Shown here piece after piece: positions 18,393-27,778 of a stretch of 64,000 nt of DNA. Origin of the DNA: Palsa-1150 sp964531095 (GTDB lineage Bacteria > Myxococcota_A > Polyangia > Polyangiales > Polyangiaceae); contig CAZHED010000004.1 in the NCBI GenBank assembly GCA_964531095.1, positions 1 through 64,000 on the forward strand, given 5' to 3'. Each line of letters opens with the position of its first letter. Within the stretch, counting starts at the first letter, position 1. The notes under the pieces were generated by a model, which saw nothing but the letters and a program-made list of their open reading frames with translations, had not been told where the DNA came from and made no database searches. A program made the position numbers and the translations under genes.

Positions 18393-19736
18393 ATGGATGC
18401 ACCGCTCGTTGGCGGTTTCGTACAGCGCGTCGGGCTGTCCGCTGTGGGTGGCCGTGAGATCGCCATGCTCCGAGTGCGGATCCCCGCCGTGCCGGGCGTT
18501 TCGTACGGCGAGAACGTGCATCTCGTGATTACGGGGGGGATGGGGGTGGGTGTCGTCGACGAAAAGGGGCGGGCCCGACTGCGTGACGCACTGCGCGGCC
18601 CGGCGGCGCGTGACCAAGCGCGGTGGCGCGCGCAGCTCGAGGGGGGCCGGGTCGTCGCGGTCGAGGGAACGAGCGTCGCGGTGGCGCACGCCGACCGGAC
18701 CTGGTGCGCACGCACCGACGGCGCCGGAGCACTGGCCCTGATAGAGGAACCGTCGCGGGTCCCCGAGACCGATCTGCAGCGCGAAGACTGGCTTGCCCGG
18801 GGGGCGCGCATCGTCGACGGGCTGGTGCGCGCCGAAGCGACCGGCTCACGCGAGTCGCTTCGCCGCGCCCTCGTCAAAGCCATCGCGAGGCTGGACCGGC
18901 GCATCGACGCGGTTCGCGGCGACTTGGCAAGGGCGCAGGGTGCCGATGCGCAGGCAGACCGGGCTCGGCTCTTCGTGGCGGCGGCCGCACGAGCCCCGCG
19001 AGGGGCGACGAGGCTCGCTGCGGTGGACTGGTCGAGCGGCGAGGCCAAGACTATCGAAATCCCTCTCGACCCCGCGCGCGGCGCACAAGAGCAGCTTGCG
19101 TCGCTCTTCAAACGGGCGCGCCGCTTGAAGGAGGGTGGACGGATAGCGCTCGCGCGCCTGGAGGACGCCGAGCACGTGCGCGCCGCGCTCGCGGCGGTGA
19201 TGGAGGCGCTCGCGACCGGCGAAGACGCCGATGTCGAACAACTCGAGGCGCGCGCTCGCGCAGCGGCCCCTCGCGACTTTCGGTTCGAATCCGCCCGTGC
19301 CTTGGCCGCGGGAGCGGGCGCGCGCCTTCAGCCGCCCCGTCCCCCGTACCGAGCTTTCGTCGGACTTTCCGGGGCGCGGATCTGGGTCGGCCGCGGAGCT
19401 GCGCACAACGACGTGTTGACCTTCCACCTGGCAAGCCCGCACCACCTGTGGTTGCACGCAAAGAACCGCACCGGGGCGCACGTCATCGTACCCCTCGAGA
19501 GGGGCGGAACATGTCCTGCCGACGTGCTTGTCGAAGCGGCACATCTCGCGGCTCACTTCTCGGAGGCGCGAGACGAAGCCCTGGTCGAGGTGCAATACAC
19601 GCCTCGCCGCTATCTGCGAAAGCCGCGCGGCAGCCCGCCAGGGCTGGTCGTCGTCGACCGGGAGAAGGTGATCGTCCTCCGGCGCGAGGAGGGCGTTTTG
19701 CGTCGCTTGCTCGAGCGCGAGGCCGTTGCGTTCTGA
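18393..19736 (+). CDS. rqcH: RqcH-like NFACT-family protein
   Basis: This 447-residue protein ends with a well-preserved NFACT RNA-binding domain: YRAFVGLSGARIWVGRGAAH, NDVLTFHLASPHHLWLHAKN and GAHVIVPL. The middle is a long Arg/Ala-rich helical region that fits the family's coiled coil. The N-terminal NFACT-N part is recognisable (LEGGRVVAVEG, HADRTW) but divergent. RqcH family members bind stalled 50S subunits and add C-terminal Ala tails in ribosome rescue. Usual bacterial members have about 550-580 residues, so this one is short. It is divergent from the kinase gene with only 31 bp between them. Confidence 0.75.
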   Translation: MDAPLVGGFVQRVGLSAVGGREIAMLRVRIPAVPGVSYGENVHLVITGGMGVGVVDEKGRARLRDALRGPAARDQARWRAQLEGGRVVAVEGTSVAVAHADRTWCARTDGAGALALIEEPSRVPETDLQREDWLARGARIVDGLVRAEATGSRESLRRALVKAIARLDRRIDAVRGDLARAQGADAQADRARLFVAAAARAPRGATRLAAVDWSSGEAKTIEIPLDPARGAQEQLASLFKRARRLKEGGRIALARLEDAEHVRAALAAVMEALATGEDADVEQLEARARAAAPRDFRFESARALAAGAGARLQPPRPPYRAFVGLSGARIWVGRGAAHNDVLTFHLASPHHLWLHAKNRTGAHVIVPLERGGTCPADVLVEAAHLAAHFSEARDEALVEVQYTPRRYLRKPRGSPPGLVVVDREKVIVLRREEGVLRRLLEREAVAF

Positions 19737-19764
19737 AGAGCGGTACACGCTGCGACGTCGACGG

Positions 19765-20325
19765 TCACTCGCCTTCGTTGTCGATGAAAATCTGATTGCT
19801 CGCCGACATCCCGTAGACTCTCGTGAACACTCCGTTGCCGTCCGTGTCGCCGTCGGCCTCGACGAAGTACCAAGGAGCGGTCATCGCCGTCGGAAAAAGC
19901 GCCTTGCCGTTGGCCGTTGCGTTGGAAACGCTCGCCGGGGGCGCGGCCCCGTTGTTCGCGAGAAGCGCGTAGCCGAACGCCACTGGCGCGCTCGGCTGAA
20001 TGTTGAGCGCAGACCAGGCACCGGCCGACACGCAGACGCCGCACGCCGCCCCCCACGCCGTCCTGAATCGACCGGGGGTGGCGGCAGGGTAGTCGTTGCC
20101 GGGCCCGAGGCCCGTAGAGACGCCGAGATAGCCGCCGTTCTCGACGCGAAAGGACTCTTCGGCCGAGCGGATGTTCGCCACCATCTCTTGCGCTTCGGCA
20201 ACGGAGGCGGTGTGTACCCACCGCCGATACGCCAGGGTGGCAAGCAAGGCGAGCACCCCGACGATGACCACGACGATCATCGCCTCGATGAGCGTGAATG
20301 CGCGCACGCGAAAACGCACTCTCAT
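19765..20325 (-). CDS. Type IV pilin-like protein
   Basis: This 186-residue protein has a class III signal: a basic leader MRVRFRVRA followed by FTLIEAMIVVVIVGVLALLA. The mature protein would start at Phe10 with the conserved Glu at position 5. The residue before the cleavage site is Ala, whereas Gly is the rule for prepilin peptidase. The mature part has the long N-terminal helix, the phrase AEAQEMVANIRSAEESF and a C-terminal beta region with GVFTRVYGMSASN. It is probably a minor pilin or pseudopilin. No other pilus or secretion genes are adjacent. Confidence 0.82.
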   Translation of the reverse strand: MRVRFRVRAFTLIEAMIVVVIVGVLALLATLAYRRWVHTASVAEAQEMVANIRSAEESFRVENGGYLGVSTGLGPGNDYPAATPGRFRTAWGAACGVCVSAGAWSALNIQPSAPVAFGYALLANNGAAPPASVSNATANGKALFPTAMTAPWYFVEADGDTDGNGVFTRVYGMSASNQIFIDNEGE

Positions 20326-20381
20326 GCCACTTACGAACGATAGCAAAATCGCATCTCCGTATACTAGCGTGGCTTGCGCGC

Positions 20382-22250
20382 ATGCAGAGGTCCAGGCCTT
20401 CGTCTTGGGTGCGCGCCGCCCTTGTCGGTGCTTTCGTCACGTGCGCATTGGCGATGCTGGCGACGCGCGCCGGCTGCGTCGGCGGTCCACGACTGCCACC
20501 CGAGACCCGCGGCGACTTTGGAAACACCAGCGCCCCCACACCAGAGGCACAAGCCTACCTCGCGCTGGCGAGGGCGATCGTCGACAAGACGGATCGCGCG
20601 GGGAGTCCCGCACCCCCGCCCGCCCCAGGTCGGCGGGCGATGCTGGCGCTCTTTGCGCACGGGCAAACGCTCGTGGCGACGGCCAACGGCCCCACCCTCG
20701 CCGATGCTGTGATTGGCGCCGCGGAGACAATCGCCGCTCGAAGCACGGTAGCGGGTGGCGCATCGTGGGCAGGCGGCCGGCTGGAGCTCGACCTGCCGAC
20801 GGCGCTCGATGCCGCTACCGTCGGCGAGGATACGGTGGTGCCGCTCGCGTCCCTCGGGCTCGAAGGGCTCCTCGTGACCAGGGACGACGGAAAGACCGGA
20901 TTCGTCCTGCCCGGGGAGGTGGTGGAGCGGGCGATGTTCCACTCGAACAAACTCGACCACGCGGCGATCGCAGCGCTCCTCGCGGCGCGCGCCGGCGTTC
21001 CGGAGGGCGAGCTGCCCACGATGCGCGCCTACCGCTTCCGCGCCGACGTACACGTCGAGTCGTCGAACCGCGAGGCCCCCCTCGCGGTCTTGCGCGGTAT
21101 GGTGCAACCGCCCGCCGAGGTCACTCCCGCGGCGCTCCTCGCGGCCGTCGATCGTGGAGCGGACTATCTGACGCGAATCATGAATCCGCAGGGACGCTAC
21201 GTGTACGTGTACCACCCGGTCGACGATCGGGATGATTCGTCGTATGGCTGGCTGCGCCACGCGGGGACGACGTACGCTCTCTTTGAGGCCTATGAGGAGA
21301 TCGGCAATCCCTCTTACCTAGAGAAAGGCGAGCTTGCGCTTCGCTACCTCGCGGGGCACCTCACGCAAGATTCGGCGAGTGGGGGAAAGTACTTGCTCGA
21401 CACCCAAGACGAGGAACAACAGAAGGTGGGTGGAGCGGGGCTCGCGCTCCTCGCCTTCGCCAAACACGCGGCCGCTACCGGCAAACACGATGACCTCGAG
21501 ACGATGCGCTCGCTCGCGCGCTTCATCCTCAAGCAGCAGTACCCGGACGGTCATTTTCGCTGCAACGAAGACGTCGAACGGGAGACCGGCAAGAAGCGGA
21601 AGCGCGAGCTCTGGTACTACCCCGGCGAAGCCGTGCTGGCGCTGATGCGGCTCTACGCCATCGAGCCGCTGCAGGTTTACCTCGACGGCGCGCGCCGAGG
21701 AGCCGACTGGATCGTGAATGTCCGGGACGCATACGTCTCCGAAGACAATCAGGATCACGACCACTGGATGTCGTATGCATTCAACGAGCTTTATCGCGTG
21801 ACCCGCGACCAGTCGTATCTGAAGCACGCGTACGCGATCGCTCGCGCCATTCGGAGCAAGCAGCGAGGGGCGAAGGGGGCGGCGGCTCCGGACTTCATAG
21901 GCACTTTCTACGAGGGACAGACCACCCCGGCGGCGACTCGAGTCGAAGCGTACGACGCCGACATCGTGCTGTCGCGCTTTGCGGGAAATCCGGAGCCGTG
22001 GCTCGTCGATCCAGCGAAGGAGGCGGCGCGCTTCGTGCTCGGGCAGCAGTTCGATTCCGAGGGCGACTATTGGCTCAAGAATCCGGCCAAGGCGAGGGGT
22101 GGAGTGCGCGAGAGTCTGTTCGTTCAGGACGTGCGCATCGACTACGTGCAACACGCCATGAGCGCGTGGCTGCACCTGGCCCGTATTTTGCGCGATCCCA
22201 ACTACGGCAAGGACGGGATTCCATCGCAAGATCCTGTGCGTGGACCCTAG
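20382..22250 (+). CDS. Exported six-hairpin (alpha/alpha toroid) protein
   Basis: This is a 622-residue protein with an N-terminal signal anchor and a Cys that could be lipidated (ATRAGC). Residues about 60-245 form an alpha/beta domain with GLEGLLVTRDDGKTGFVLPG and several Ala-rich helices. Residues about 260-610 are repeated helical hairpins with YVYHPVDDRDD, GWLRHAGTTYALFEAYEEIG, LWYYPGEAVLALMRLYA and DHDHWMSYAFNELYR. These resemble the toroid fold of C5-epimerases, polysaccharide lyases and lanthionine-synthase-like proteins. The acidic DDRDD and DNQDHDHW loops could hold catalytic or metal residues. A carbohydrate-active or modifying enzyme is plausible, but I cannot fix the reaction. 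Confidence 0.7.
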   Translation: MQRSRPSSWVRAALVGAFVTCALAMLATRAGCVGGPRLPPETRGDFGNTSAPTPEAQAYLALARAIVDKTDRAGSPAPPPAPGRRAMLALFAHGQTLVATANGPTLADAVIGAAETIAARSTVAGGASWAGGRLELDLPTALDAATVGEDTVVPLASLGLEGLLVTRDDGKTGFVLPGEVVERAMFHSNKLDHAAIAALLAARAGVPEGELPTMRAYRFRADVHVESSNREAPLAVLRGMVQPPAEVTPAALLAAVDRGADYLTRIMNPQGRYVYVYHPVDDRDDSSYGWLRHAGTTYALFEAYEEIGNPSYLEKGELALRYLAGHLTQDSASGGKYLLDTQDEEQQKVGGAGLALLAFAKHAAATGKHDDLETMRSLARFILKQQYPDGHFRCNEDVERETGKKRKRELWYYPGEAVLALMRLYAIEPLQVYLDGARRGADWIVNVRDAYVSEDNQDHDHWMSYAFNELYRVTRDQSYLKHAYAIARAIRSKQRGAKGAAAPDFIGTFYEGQTTPAATRVEAYDADIVLSRFAGNPEPWLVDPAKEAARFVLGQQFDSEGDYWLKNPAKARGGVRESLFVQDVRIDYVQHAMSAWLHLARILRDPNYGKDGIPSQDPVRGP

Positions 22251-22613
22251 CGATCGTTCGAGGGCGTCGAACTGACGAAGCGACGGACGAACGCGAGCGA
22301 CTTGTCGGCGACCTCTCGCCACCCGCTGTCGATGGTGAGCGCGTCCGCGGTTGGGGGTCTCGATGATCTCAGTCACGTTCTTGTTGCGCCGCTGCCGTTC
22401 GAAAGATGCGTTCGCGATTGCCCAGGGAACCGTGTTGTCCTTCTGACCGGAGATGATCAGCAGCGGCCCGCGCTCCGGGTTTTCGACGTCGACCTTGGCC
22501 TCTGCGAAGCCTGGCTCAGCGGCCAAGCAAGGAGCCAAAGCCGAGATCGAGCTCCCCCCTTCGCTCGAACGAACGTAACGCCAGTAGTCCCGGGCGCAGG
22601 GCGAGGCGCCCAC
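22247..22613 (-). pseudogene. Decayed 3' part of an alpha/beta hydrolase
   Basis: In one minus-strand frame the phrase AEAKVDVENPERG, then PLLIISGQKDNTVPWAIANA, matches the C-terminal part of alpha/beta hydrolases. The frame breaks near 22341-22350. The continuation ALTIDSGWREVADKSLAFVRRF, expected around the catalytic histidine, is found in the neighbouring frame and ends at a TAG (22247-22249). The His codon itself seems lost at the break. Upstream there is no recognisable N-terminal half or nucleophile elbow. It is a gene remnant. A sequencing error could explain the frameshift but not the missing 5' half. Confidence 0.6.
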
Positions 22614-22736
22614 CCCCCGGATCTCGCGATCGCCTGGGCAGAAGCCATCCTGGCCGATCTGCGGCGATCCTGCAGGCGACGACCGCGACGCCGTCGGATG
22701 GGCCGCCTCTGCGAACTGCCGCCGCCTCGACTCTCG

Positions 22737-23168
22737 CTACTGCTGCGGGGGAGCTGGCGAGGGACAACCAGCCTCGGTGGCGACCTGAAGCCCTTTGGTC
22801 TGCGCGTTTTGAACGTCGGCGCTGATCTTCGTATGGACCTGCTGGAGCGTCGCGTCGTCGGGGATTTTGTCGACGTCGTTCTTGAGCTGCTTCATCGCCC
22901 CGGTGAAGTCTTTCGCCGCAGGTGTCTTCATCTTGCTTGCGTACTTTTGCATGTCGGTCGCGGATTTTTCGACCCGATTGGTGGCGGCGCGCAGCTCAGC
23001 GACTGTCGAGTGTGGACCGATCGCGTTGAGCTCCGCCACGTTCGAGTCGAAGGCGGCGGCGGAAGCGCAGAACTTCTCGTCGGTCTTCTGGTCGGCCTGG
23101 GCGACCACGCCGATCGTCAGCGCGACCACGCTCGCAGAAATCGCTGAACTCACCCTTGCTGTTTTCAT
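22737..23168 (-). CDS. Small exported helical protein of unknown function
   Basis: This 143-residue protein is preceded by a clear GGAGG at 5 nt spacing. A signal peptide ends near AQA. The mature protein is Lys/Ala/Asp-rich and almost entirely helical, with phrases such as DSNVAELNAIGPHSTVAELR and MKQLKNDVDKIPDD. Single Cys residues near both ends (FCASAA, EAGCPSP) could form one disulfide. It looks like a small periplasmic four-helix protein. No family was recognised. It lies downstream of a histidine kinase on the same strand with 184 bp between them. Confidence 0.75.
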   Translation of the reverse strand: MKTARVSSAISASVVALTIGVVAQADQKTDEKFCASAAAFDSNVAELNAIGPHSTVAELRAATNRVEKSATDMQKYASKMKTPAAKDFTGAMKQLKNDVDKIPDDATLQQVHTKISADVQNAQTKGLQVATEAGCPSPAPPQQ

Positions 23169-23352
23169 GAGAACCTCCGTCGAATGCCTGCACGATGCTT
23201 GAACGAGCTGACGCCCGCACGGGCGCCAGACACGGGAGAATGGGCGCAAGTCGCATGCCGAGGGTGTTCTTGCGCCGGCGGCAGATCACCGATCCGCAGC
23301 TCGGCCTCTTCATGAGTGCGACGGCTTCGCTCGTTCGCCGTCATATTCTCGA

Positions 23353-24693
23353 TCAAGCTGAGGGAACCCCAGGCAACGTGACGACGAACGTCGCGCCTCC
23401 CGCTTCGCCCGGGCTCTGTACGTTCACGGTTCCTCCGTGCATCCCGACCAGTCGCTGAACGATCGCCAGGCCGAGTCCGAGTCCGCCGTGAGCGCGCGAG
23501 GACGAAGATTCGCTCTGTCGAAAAGCCTCGAACGCGTGTGGTACGAAATCTCGTGGAAGGCCCTGACCGCTGTCACTCACTCGCAGCTGGACGGCGTTGC
23601 CCGACCGGGTTGCCCCGACGATGACCCGTCCGCGCGTGGGTGCGTATTTCACGGCGTTGTCGACCAGGTTGACCAGAATCTGGCGCACGCGTCGAGCGTC
23701 GGCCCGGATCAAACCGGCGTCGCCCGCGACCGCGACGGAAACCTGCACTCCTTTCATGTCGGCGGTCGCTTGTGCGGACCTGACGGCGGACTCGATGATC
23801 GAGGCCACGTCGACCGGGTGAAGCGACAGCCGGAGCTGACCCGTCACGATGCAGGACATGTCGACAATGTCGTCGACCAGGCGGGCCTGTTTGCGCGCGT
23901 TTCGTTCAATCCTGTCGAGGGCGCGCCTGGTCGTGACGGGGTCGTCTGGCCGGCGCTGCAGGAGCGTCGTCCACCCGAGAATCGCGTTGATCGGTGTCTT
24001 CAGCTCGTGGCTCAGGGTGGCGACGAACTCGTCTTTGAGCCGGCCGGTCTCCTGCTCGGCGTCGAGCTCTCGTGTGAAGCTCTTCGAGACGACGACAAGA
24101 TCTCGCCGCACGAAGATCGCAACCACCACCCCCAAGACGACAGACAGCACAGCAACGAGGGCGAGCATCTCCGCGAACCGGCGGCGCATCGCGGCTTCAT
24201 CGGCGCCCTCGTCCTTTTGGAGCTCAGCGGTCAGCGCATCGAGCTCGGTGCGCAGCGCGACAAGCTTCTGCTCCTGTGCAGCGGTCTGGGCCGGAGGCAG
24301 ATCGCCGATGGCCCGCCGCTCGCGCATCCAGTCGTGCACCAGGCCGCTGAGAGCACGTAGCTTCTCGGCGAGACGCGCATGCCTTCGAGCCGCTCCATCC
24401 AAGGTCGTCAACTCGCCCGGCATTCCGGAGCCGATCCGACCTCGGAGCGCGGTCGATCCTGGGTGATGAAGCGCCATTTGGTCGTCGGTCAGGCTCCGAT
24501 AGATCAAACTGACGGCAGCCACCTCTCGGGCGTCGTCCATCCGAACGGCCACCGCCACGCGGACATGCTCCGCCAAGCCGAGGACCAATGCGCCCGTGAT
24601 CGTCGCGAGCGCGAGCGGAAGCAGGATCGCACGTCGCAGCGCGGCCGCGGCAAATTCGGCAGGGCAGCGGGTCTCGTAGCCCGTGGATGTCAT
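23353..24693 (-). CDS. Membrane sensor histidine kinase
   Basis: This 446-residue kinase has two transmembrane helices (about 20-42 and 177-197) that enclose a helical periplasmic sensor of about 135 residues resembling CHASE3/four-helix types. The H-box LSHELKTPINAILG carries His229. The ATPase domain has the N-box NLVDNAVKYAP, G1 DSGQGLP and G2 GGLGLGLAIV. There is no HAMP, PAS or receiver. No response regulator lies next to it, so it is an orphan kinase, as is common in myxobacteria. Confidence 0.93.
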   Translation of the reverse strand: MTSTGYETRCPAEFAAAALRRAILLPLALATITGALVLGLAEHVRVAVAVRMDDAREVAAVSLIYRSLTDDQMALHHPGSTALRGRIGSGMPGELTTLDGAARRHARLAEKLRALSGLVHDWMRERRAIGDLPPAQTAAQEQKLVALRTELDALTAELQKDEGADEAAMRRRFAEMLALVAVLSVVLGVVVAIFVRRDLVVVSKSFTRELDAEQETGRLKDEFVATLSHELKTPINAILGWTTLLQRRPDDPVTTRRALDRIERNARKQARLVDDIVDMSCIVTGQLRLSLHPVDVASIIESAVRSAQATADMKGVQVSVAVAGDAGLIRADARRVRQILVNLVDNAVKYAPTRGRVIVGATRSGNAVQLRVSDSGQGLPRDFVPHAFEAFRQSESSSSRAHGGLGLGLAIVQRLVGMHGGTVNVQSPGEAGGATFVVTLPGVPSA

Positions 24694-24738
24694 GCGCCTC
24701 TGCCGCCCGATCGCAGCGAAAAGCGCGCCATCCTCGAG

Positions 24739-27636
24739 TCAGGCTTGAAGCTCGGGAGGCGGCGGCGCGCTCACGCTCGAGTGCGCATCCACCCCGAGCA
24801 GAGCGCGCGCTCGTGCGAGGTTGTCGGACACGCAAAAGGCCAGGAGGTCGCCTCGCTTCTCTTCGAACGTAAGCTCGGCGATGGCGCGCGTTTCCTTTTC
24901 GGCATGCAAGCGCGCCGTGGCGACGGCCAGGTCGCCGCATAGGAGCAGTCCCGCGCGCTGCGCGCTCAGCTCGACACTGCGGATCCATGCGCCGAGGTCG
25001 ACGCGGCCGCCGCGGGCTTGAAGGCGATCGACGGCAGCGACGAGGCGACGCTTCTCTTCGTCGCTCGCTTGCTTGGCGAGCACCCTTCCATGACGAGCCG
25101 CCGCGTCGCGGATGGGGGCTGGCGCTTCGAGATCCGGCAGCACGACTTTGACGGCGCCAAGAAAGAGCGCGGAGAGATCGTTGAGGGTCGGGTAGCAAAT
25201 GAGCGAGTAGTGCTCCGGCCGGTAATAGGTGAGGTGACGTCCGGCGAGGAACGCGAGATCCTTCGTCGTCAGCCCCCGCAATACGTCGGGCCCCAGCGCG
25301 GTCGTCGGGGCAAAAGCGTGTACGCCCGCGACGCCCCCAGGCACGTTTTCCATGACGTAGAGGTCGGGCGGCTCCACGCCGAGCACCTGCGATGCCCAGT
25401 AGAATGAGCGCACGGCCGAGGCAGTGCTCGTCGCGCTCTGCCGACGAGCTGGGTCCAGCGTAACGAGCGCGCGCGCTTGACGAAGCTCTTCCACACGGGC
25501 CGCCGCAGCGGTCGCGCCAATCGCGCGCAGGACGCCCGTGACCACGTCGTCCGCTCCCGGTGCTCGCAGGAGCTCGTCCCAAGCCGCGTCATCGAGCGAG
25601 CGCGTCGGGCGAATCGGGCCGTCCAAGCGATATTGGTCGACGAAGAGCTGCTGATCCATGTCCGCGCTGCCGAGCTCCGCGAGCGCCGACCCCGCGAGCC
25701 AGGCGCGGTCGGTCCGGCCAGCCCTTCGATGAAGCCCAAACAGACGAGCGTAGGTGCTCGCGCGCGTCGGCGCGTGCTGGGCGATCCGCTCGAACTCGGC
25801 AACCGCCAGGGCCTCGTCGCCGGCGGCGATGTACATCTCGGCGAGAAGGGCGCGAGAATCCACGTTCTCCGGCTTGAAGCGGACGGCGCGTGTGAACGCC
25901 TTGATCGCTCCAGCGGCGTCGTGCAGTTTGTCCCGCCGGAGGACACCGAGCCTGCGGGACACGTCCCACGCCCGCTCGACGTCGCCGGTCGCCGCCAGCC
26001 GGTCGGTGAGGCGCGTGTACACCGGCTCGACCTCCGCCCATTCACCGCGGGAGCTACGTACCGCAATCAACGCGCGCAGCGCCTTGTCGTTGGCCGGGTC
26101 GTCGTCGAGCGCTTGCTCGAGCAGGCGCAGCCCGCAGACTTCGTCGCGAGCTCGCGTGAGAGCGACGTCCGCGGCGGCAAAGCGAGCGGAGCTCCTCTCC
26201 TTGGCTTCGTCGGTGCCCTCGGCGAGCTCGCGGAGAACGTCGACGACGCGCGGCCAACGCTGGAGTTTCTCGTAGGCGCCTCGCAAGCCTTCGAGCGAAG
26301 CGCGCCCCTTGCCCTCGATCGCGAGCGCCTGATCGAGCGCCTCCGCGGCCGCGCTCGTGTCCTGCAGCTGGTCGGCGTGGATGTCGGCGATCGCGCGTAG
26401 CTCGCCGACGCGCTCGTCTGCTCCGGTCATTGTCGCGAGGCGCTTGCGGCGGAGGTCAATCGCCCGCTTCAATTCATGGCTCTCGGTCGCCAGGTTCACC
26501 AACGCGTCGAGAGCGGCCTGGTGGGTGGGATCAGCGGCCAGCGCCTTCTCGAAGTTCAGCTCTGCTTCGCGCTGCCTGCCCTGCGCGCGCTTCAACTCCC
26601 CGATGCGGGCGTAGATGGATGCGCGCGTCGGCTTGTCGTCCAGCGGAGCCACCATGAGCGCCGCCTTGTAGCCTGCCAGCGCCTCGGGGAGCGCTCCCCG
26701 GTCGCGCGCGTGGTCGGCCAGGTCGAGGAGCGGCTCGATGGCCGGCAGCGAAGGCTGGGTCGATCGAGGCTCGGGAATCGCGGTGACGTCGGATCCCAAG
26801 GAAAACGGGGTGGACGGGAGCCTTTCGTGGGACATGCCGTTGCGCGCGATCGTGGGAGCACCGGTGATCTGCGCCGGCGACGTGCCGTGCCTGCCGGCCA
26901 TGAATGGAGCCGCGCGCGCCGGCGCGTTGGCCCCGACATCCGTGGGCGCCGGCTGCGGCCCGACGATCACGAGATCGGACGTGGCACGCACGAACGCATA
27001 GCTCTGAACCTGGGGGTCGATCGCGACACGCTGTCGGAGATGGTCGATGACGACGAACATGGGCGCCGCGCCGTGCTCGTCCCGAGACGCGGGGTCGTCG
27101 AGGGCGGCCAGGAATTGGCGGGTGAACGGCCAGGCCGTGGCGGCGGCGGTGACCCGCGGGCGGGGGCGCACGCCGATCATCGCTCCGTAGCCGTGCCTTC
27201 GCAGATCGAGCGCGCCGACGATGCCCTCGACGTGGTTCGCGGCTGCCATGGGGTCGTCCCCGTCGCCGTCGAAGCACGCCTCGACGACGAAGAGCACCGC
27301 GGAGGGCCGTCGCGCGGCGACTGCCTCCCCGACGCGCCGCAGCTCGCCGGCTACCCCGCTCGAGCCCGAATCGTCTTCGAGTCGGAGCTTCACGACGTCG
27401 CTGCCCGTCGTCGTGGACGCCGCGACGTAGACCAGCAGATCGTCCTCCGGGCCGACGCTCGCCATGGCCCGTTCGAATTCCGTCAACAGCCCGGGCGTCG
27501 TCTGGACGAGCATCACGTGTCGGCCCCCGCGCGCGAACACAGCGCATATGGGCCCCACCGGCTCCGGTGCCGCGAAGACGCTGCCCTCCTCCGGCAGGAC
27601 GAAGCGAGGCGGCGCTACGACGATGGCGTGGCGCAT
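24739..27636 (-). CDS. Caspase-like N-terminal domain plus TPR repeats, conserved large protein
   Basis: This is a 965-residue protein. Residues 1 to about 230 look like a C14 caspase-type p20 fold: LLVYVAAST takes the place of the His strand, VLFVVEACFDG that of the Cys strand, and WPFTRQFLAAL the usual following helix. The Cys is kept, but the catalytic His motif (S/G-H-G) is missing. Residues about 255-640 hold around ten TPR-like units, e.g. ALPEALAGYKAALMVAP and QREAELNFEKALAADP. The C-terminal 300 residues contain FLAGRHLTYYRPEH and LNDLSALFLGAVK, a domain that I have no name for. It is probably a scaffold rather than an active protease. The first ATG that does not run into the divergent gene region is at 27636. 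Confidence 0.8.
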   Translation of the reverse strand: MRHAIVVAPPRFVLPEEGSVFAAPEPVGPICAVFARGGRHVMLVQTTPGLLTEFERAMASVGPEDDLLVYVAASTTTGSDVVKLRLEDDSGSSGVAGELRRVGEAVAARRPSAVLFVVEACFDGDGDDPMAAANHVEGIVGALDLRRHGYGAMIGVRPRPRVTAAATAWPFTRQFLAALDDPASRDEHGAAPMFVVIDHLRQRVAIDPQVQSYAFVRATSDLVIVGPQPAPTDVGANAPARAAPFMAGRHGTSPAQITGAPTIARNGMSHERLPSTPFSLGSDVTAIPEPRSTQPSLPAIEPLLDLADHARDRGALPEALAGYKAALMVAPLDDKPTRASIYARIGELKRAQGRQREAELNFEKALAADPTHQAALDALVNLATESHELKRAIDLRRKRLATMTGADERVGELRAIADIHADQLQDTSAAAEALDQALAIEGKGRASLEGLRGAYEKLQRWPRVVDVLRELAEGTDEAKERSSARFAAADVALTRARDEVCGLRLLEQALDDDPANDKALRALIAVRSSRGEWAEVEPVYTRLTDRLAATGDVERAWDVSRRLGVLRRDKLHDAAGAIKAFTRAVRFKPENVDSRALLAEMYIAAGDEALAVAEFERIAQHAPTRASTYARLFGLHRRAGRTDRAWLAGSALAELGSADMDQQLFVDQYRLDGPIRPTRSLDDAAWDELLRAPGADDVVTGVLRAIGATAAAARVEELRQARALVTLDPARRQSATSTASAVRSFYWASQVLGVEPPDLYVMENVPGGVAGVHAFAPTTALGPDVLRGLTTKDLAFLAGRHLTYYRPEHYSLICYPTLNDLSALFLGAVKVVLPDLEAPAPIRDAAARHGRVLAKQASDEEKRRLVAAVDRLQARGGRVDLGAWIRSVELSAQRAGLLLCGDLAVATARLHAEKETRAIAELTFEEKRGDLLAFCVSDNLARARALLGVDAHSSVSAPPPPELQA

Positions 27637-27778
27637 AGCGCGGCGCAGCTTAGCGCGCTTTCGCACTTCAGCTGGGCATCGTCGTGGCGGCGAGGCGAGC
27701 GGGCATTCCGGCGCTTGGGCCGCTGCGGTGTAGTTTTTCAGCGGGAAGCCTGCTGAGGCGCGAAGGCGAAGCGCTGCC

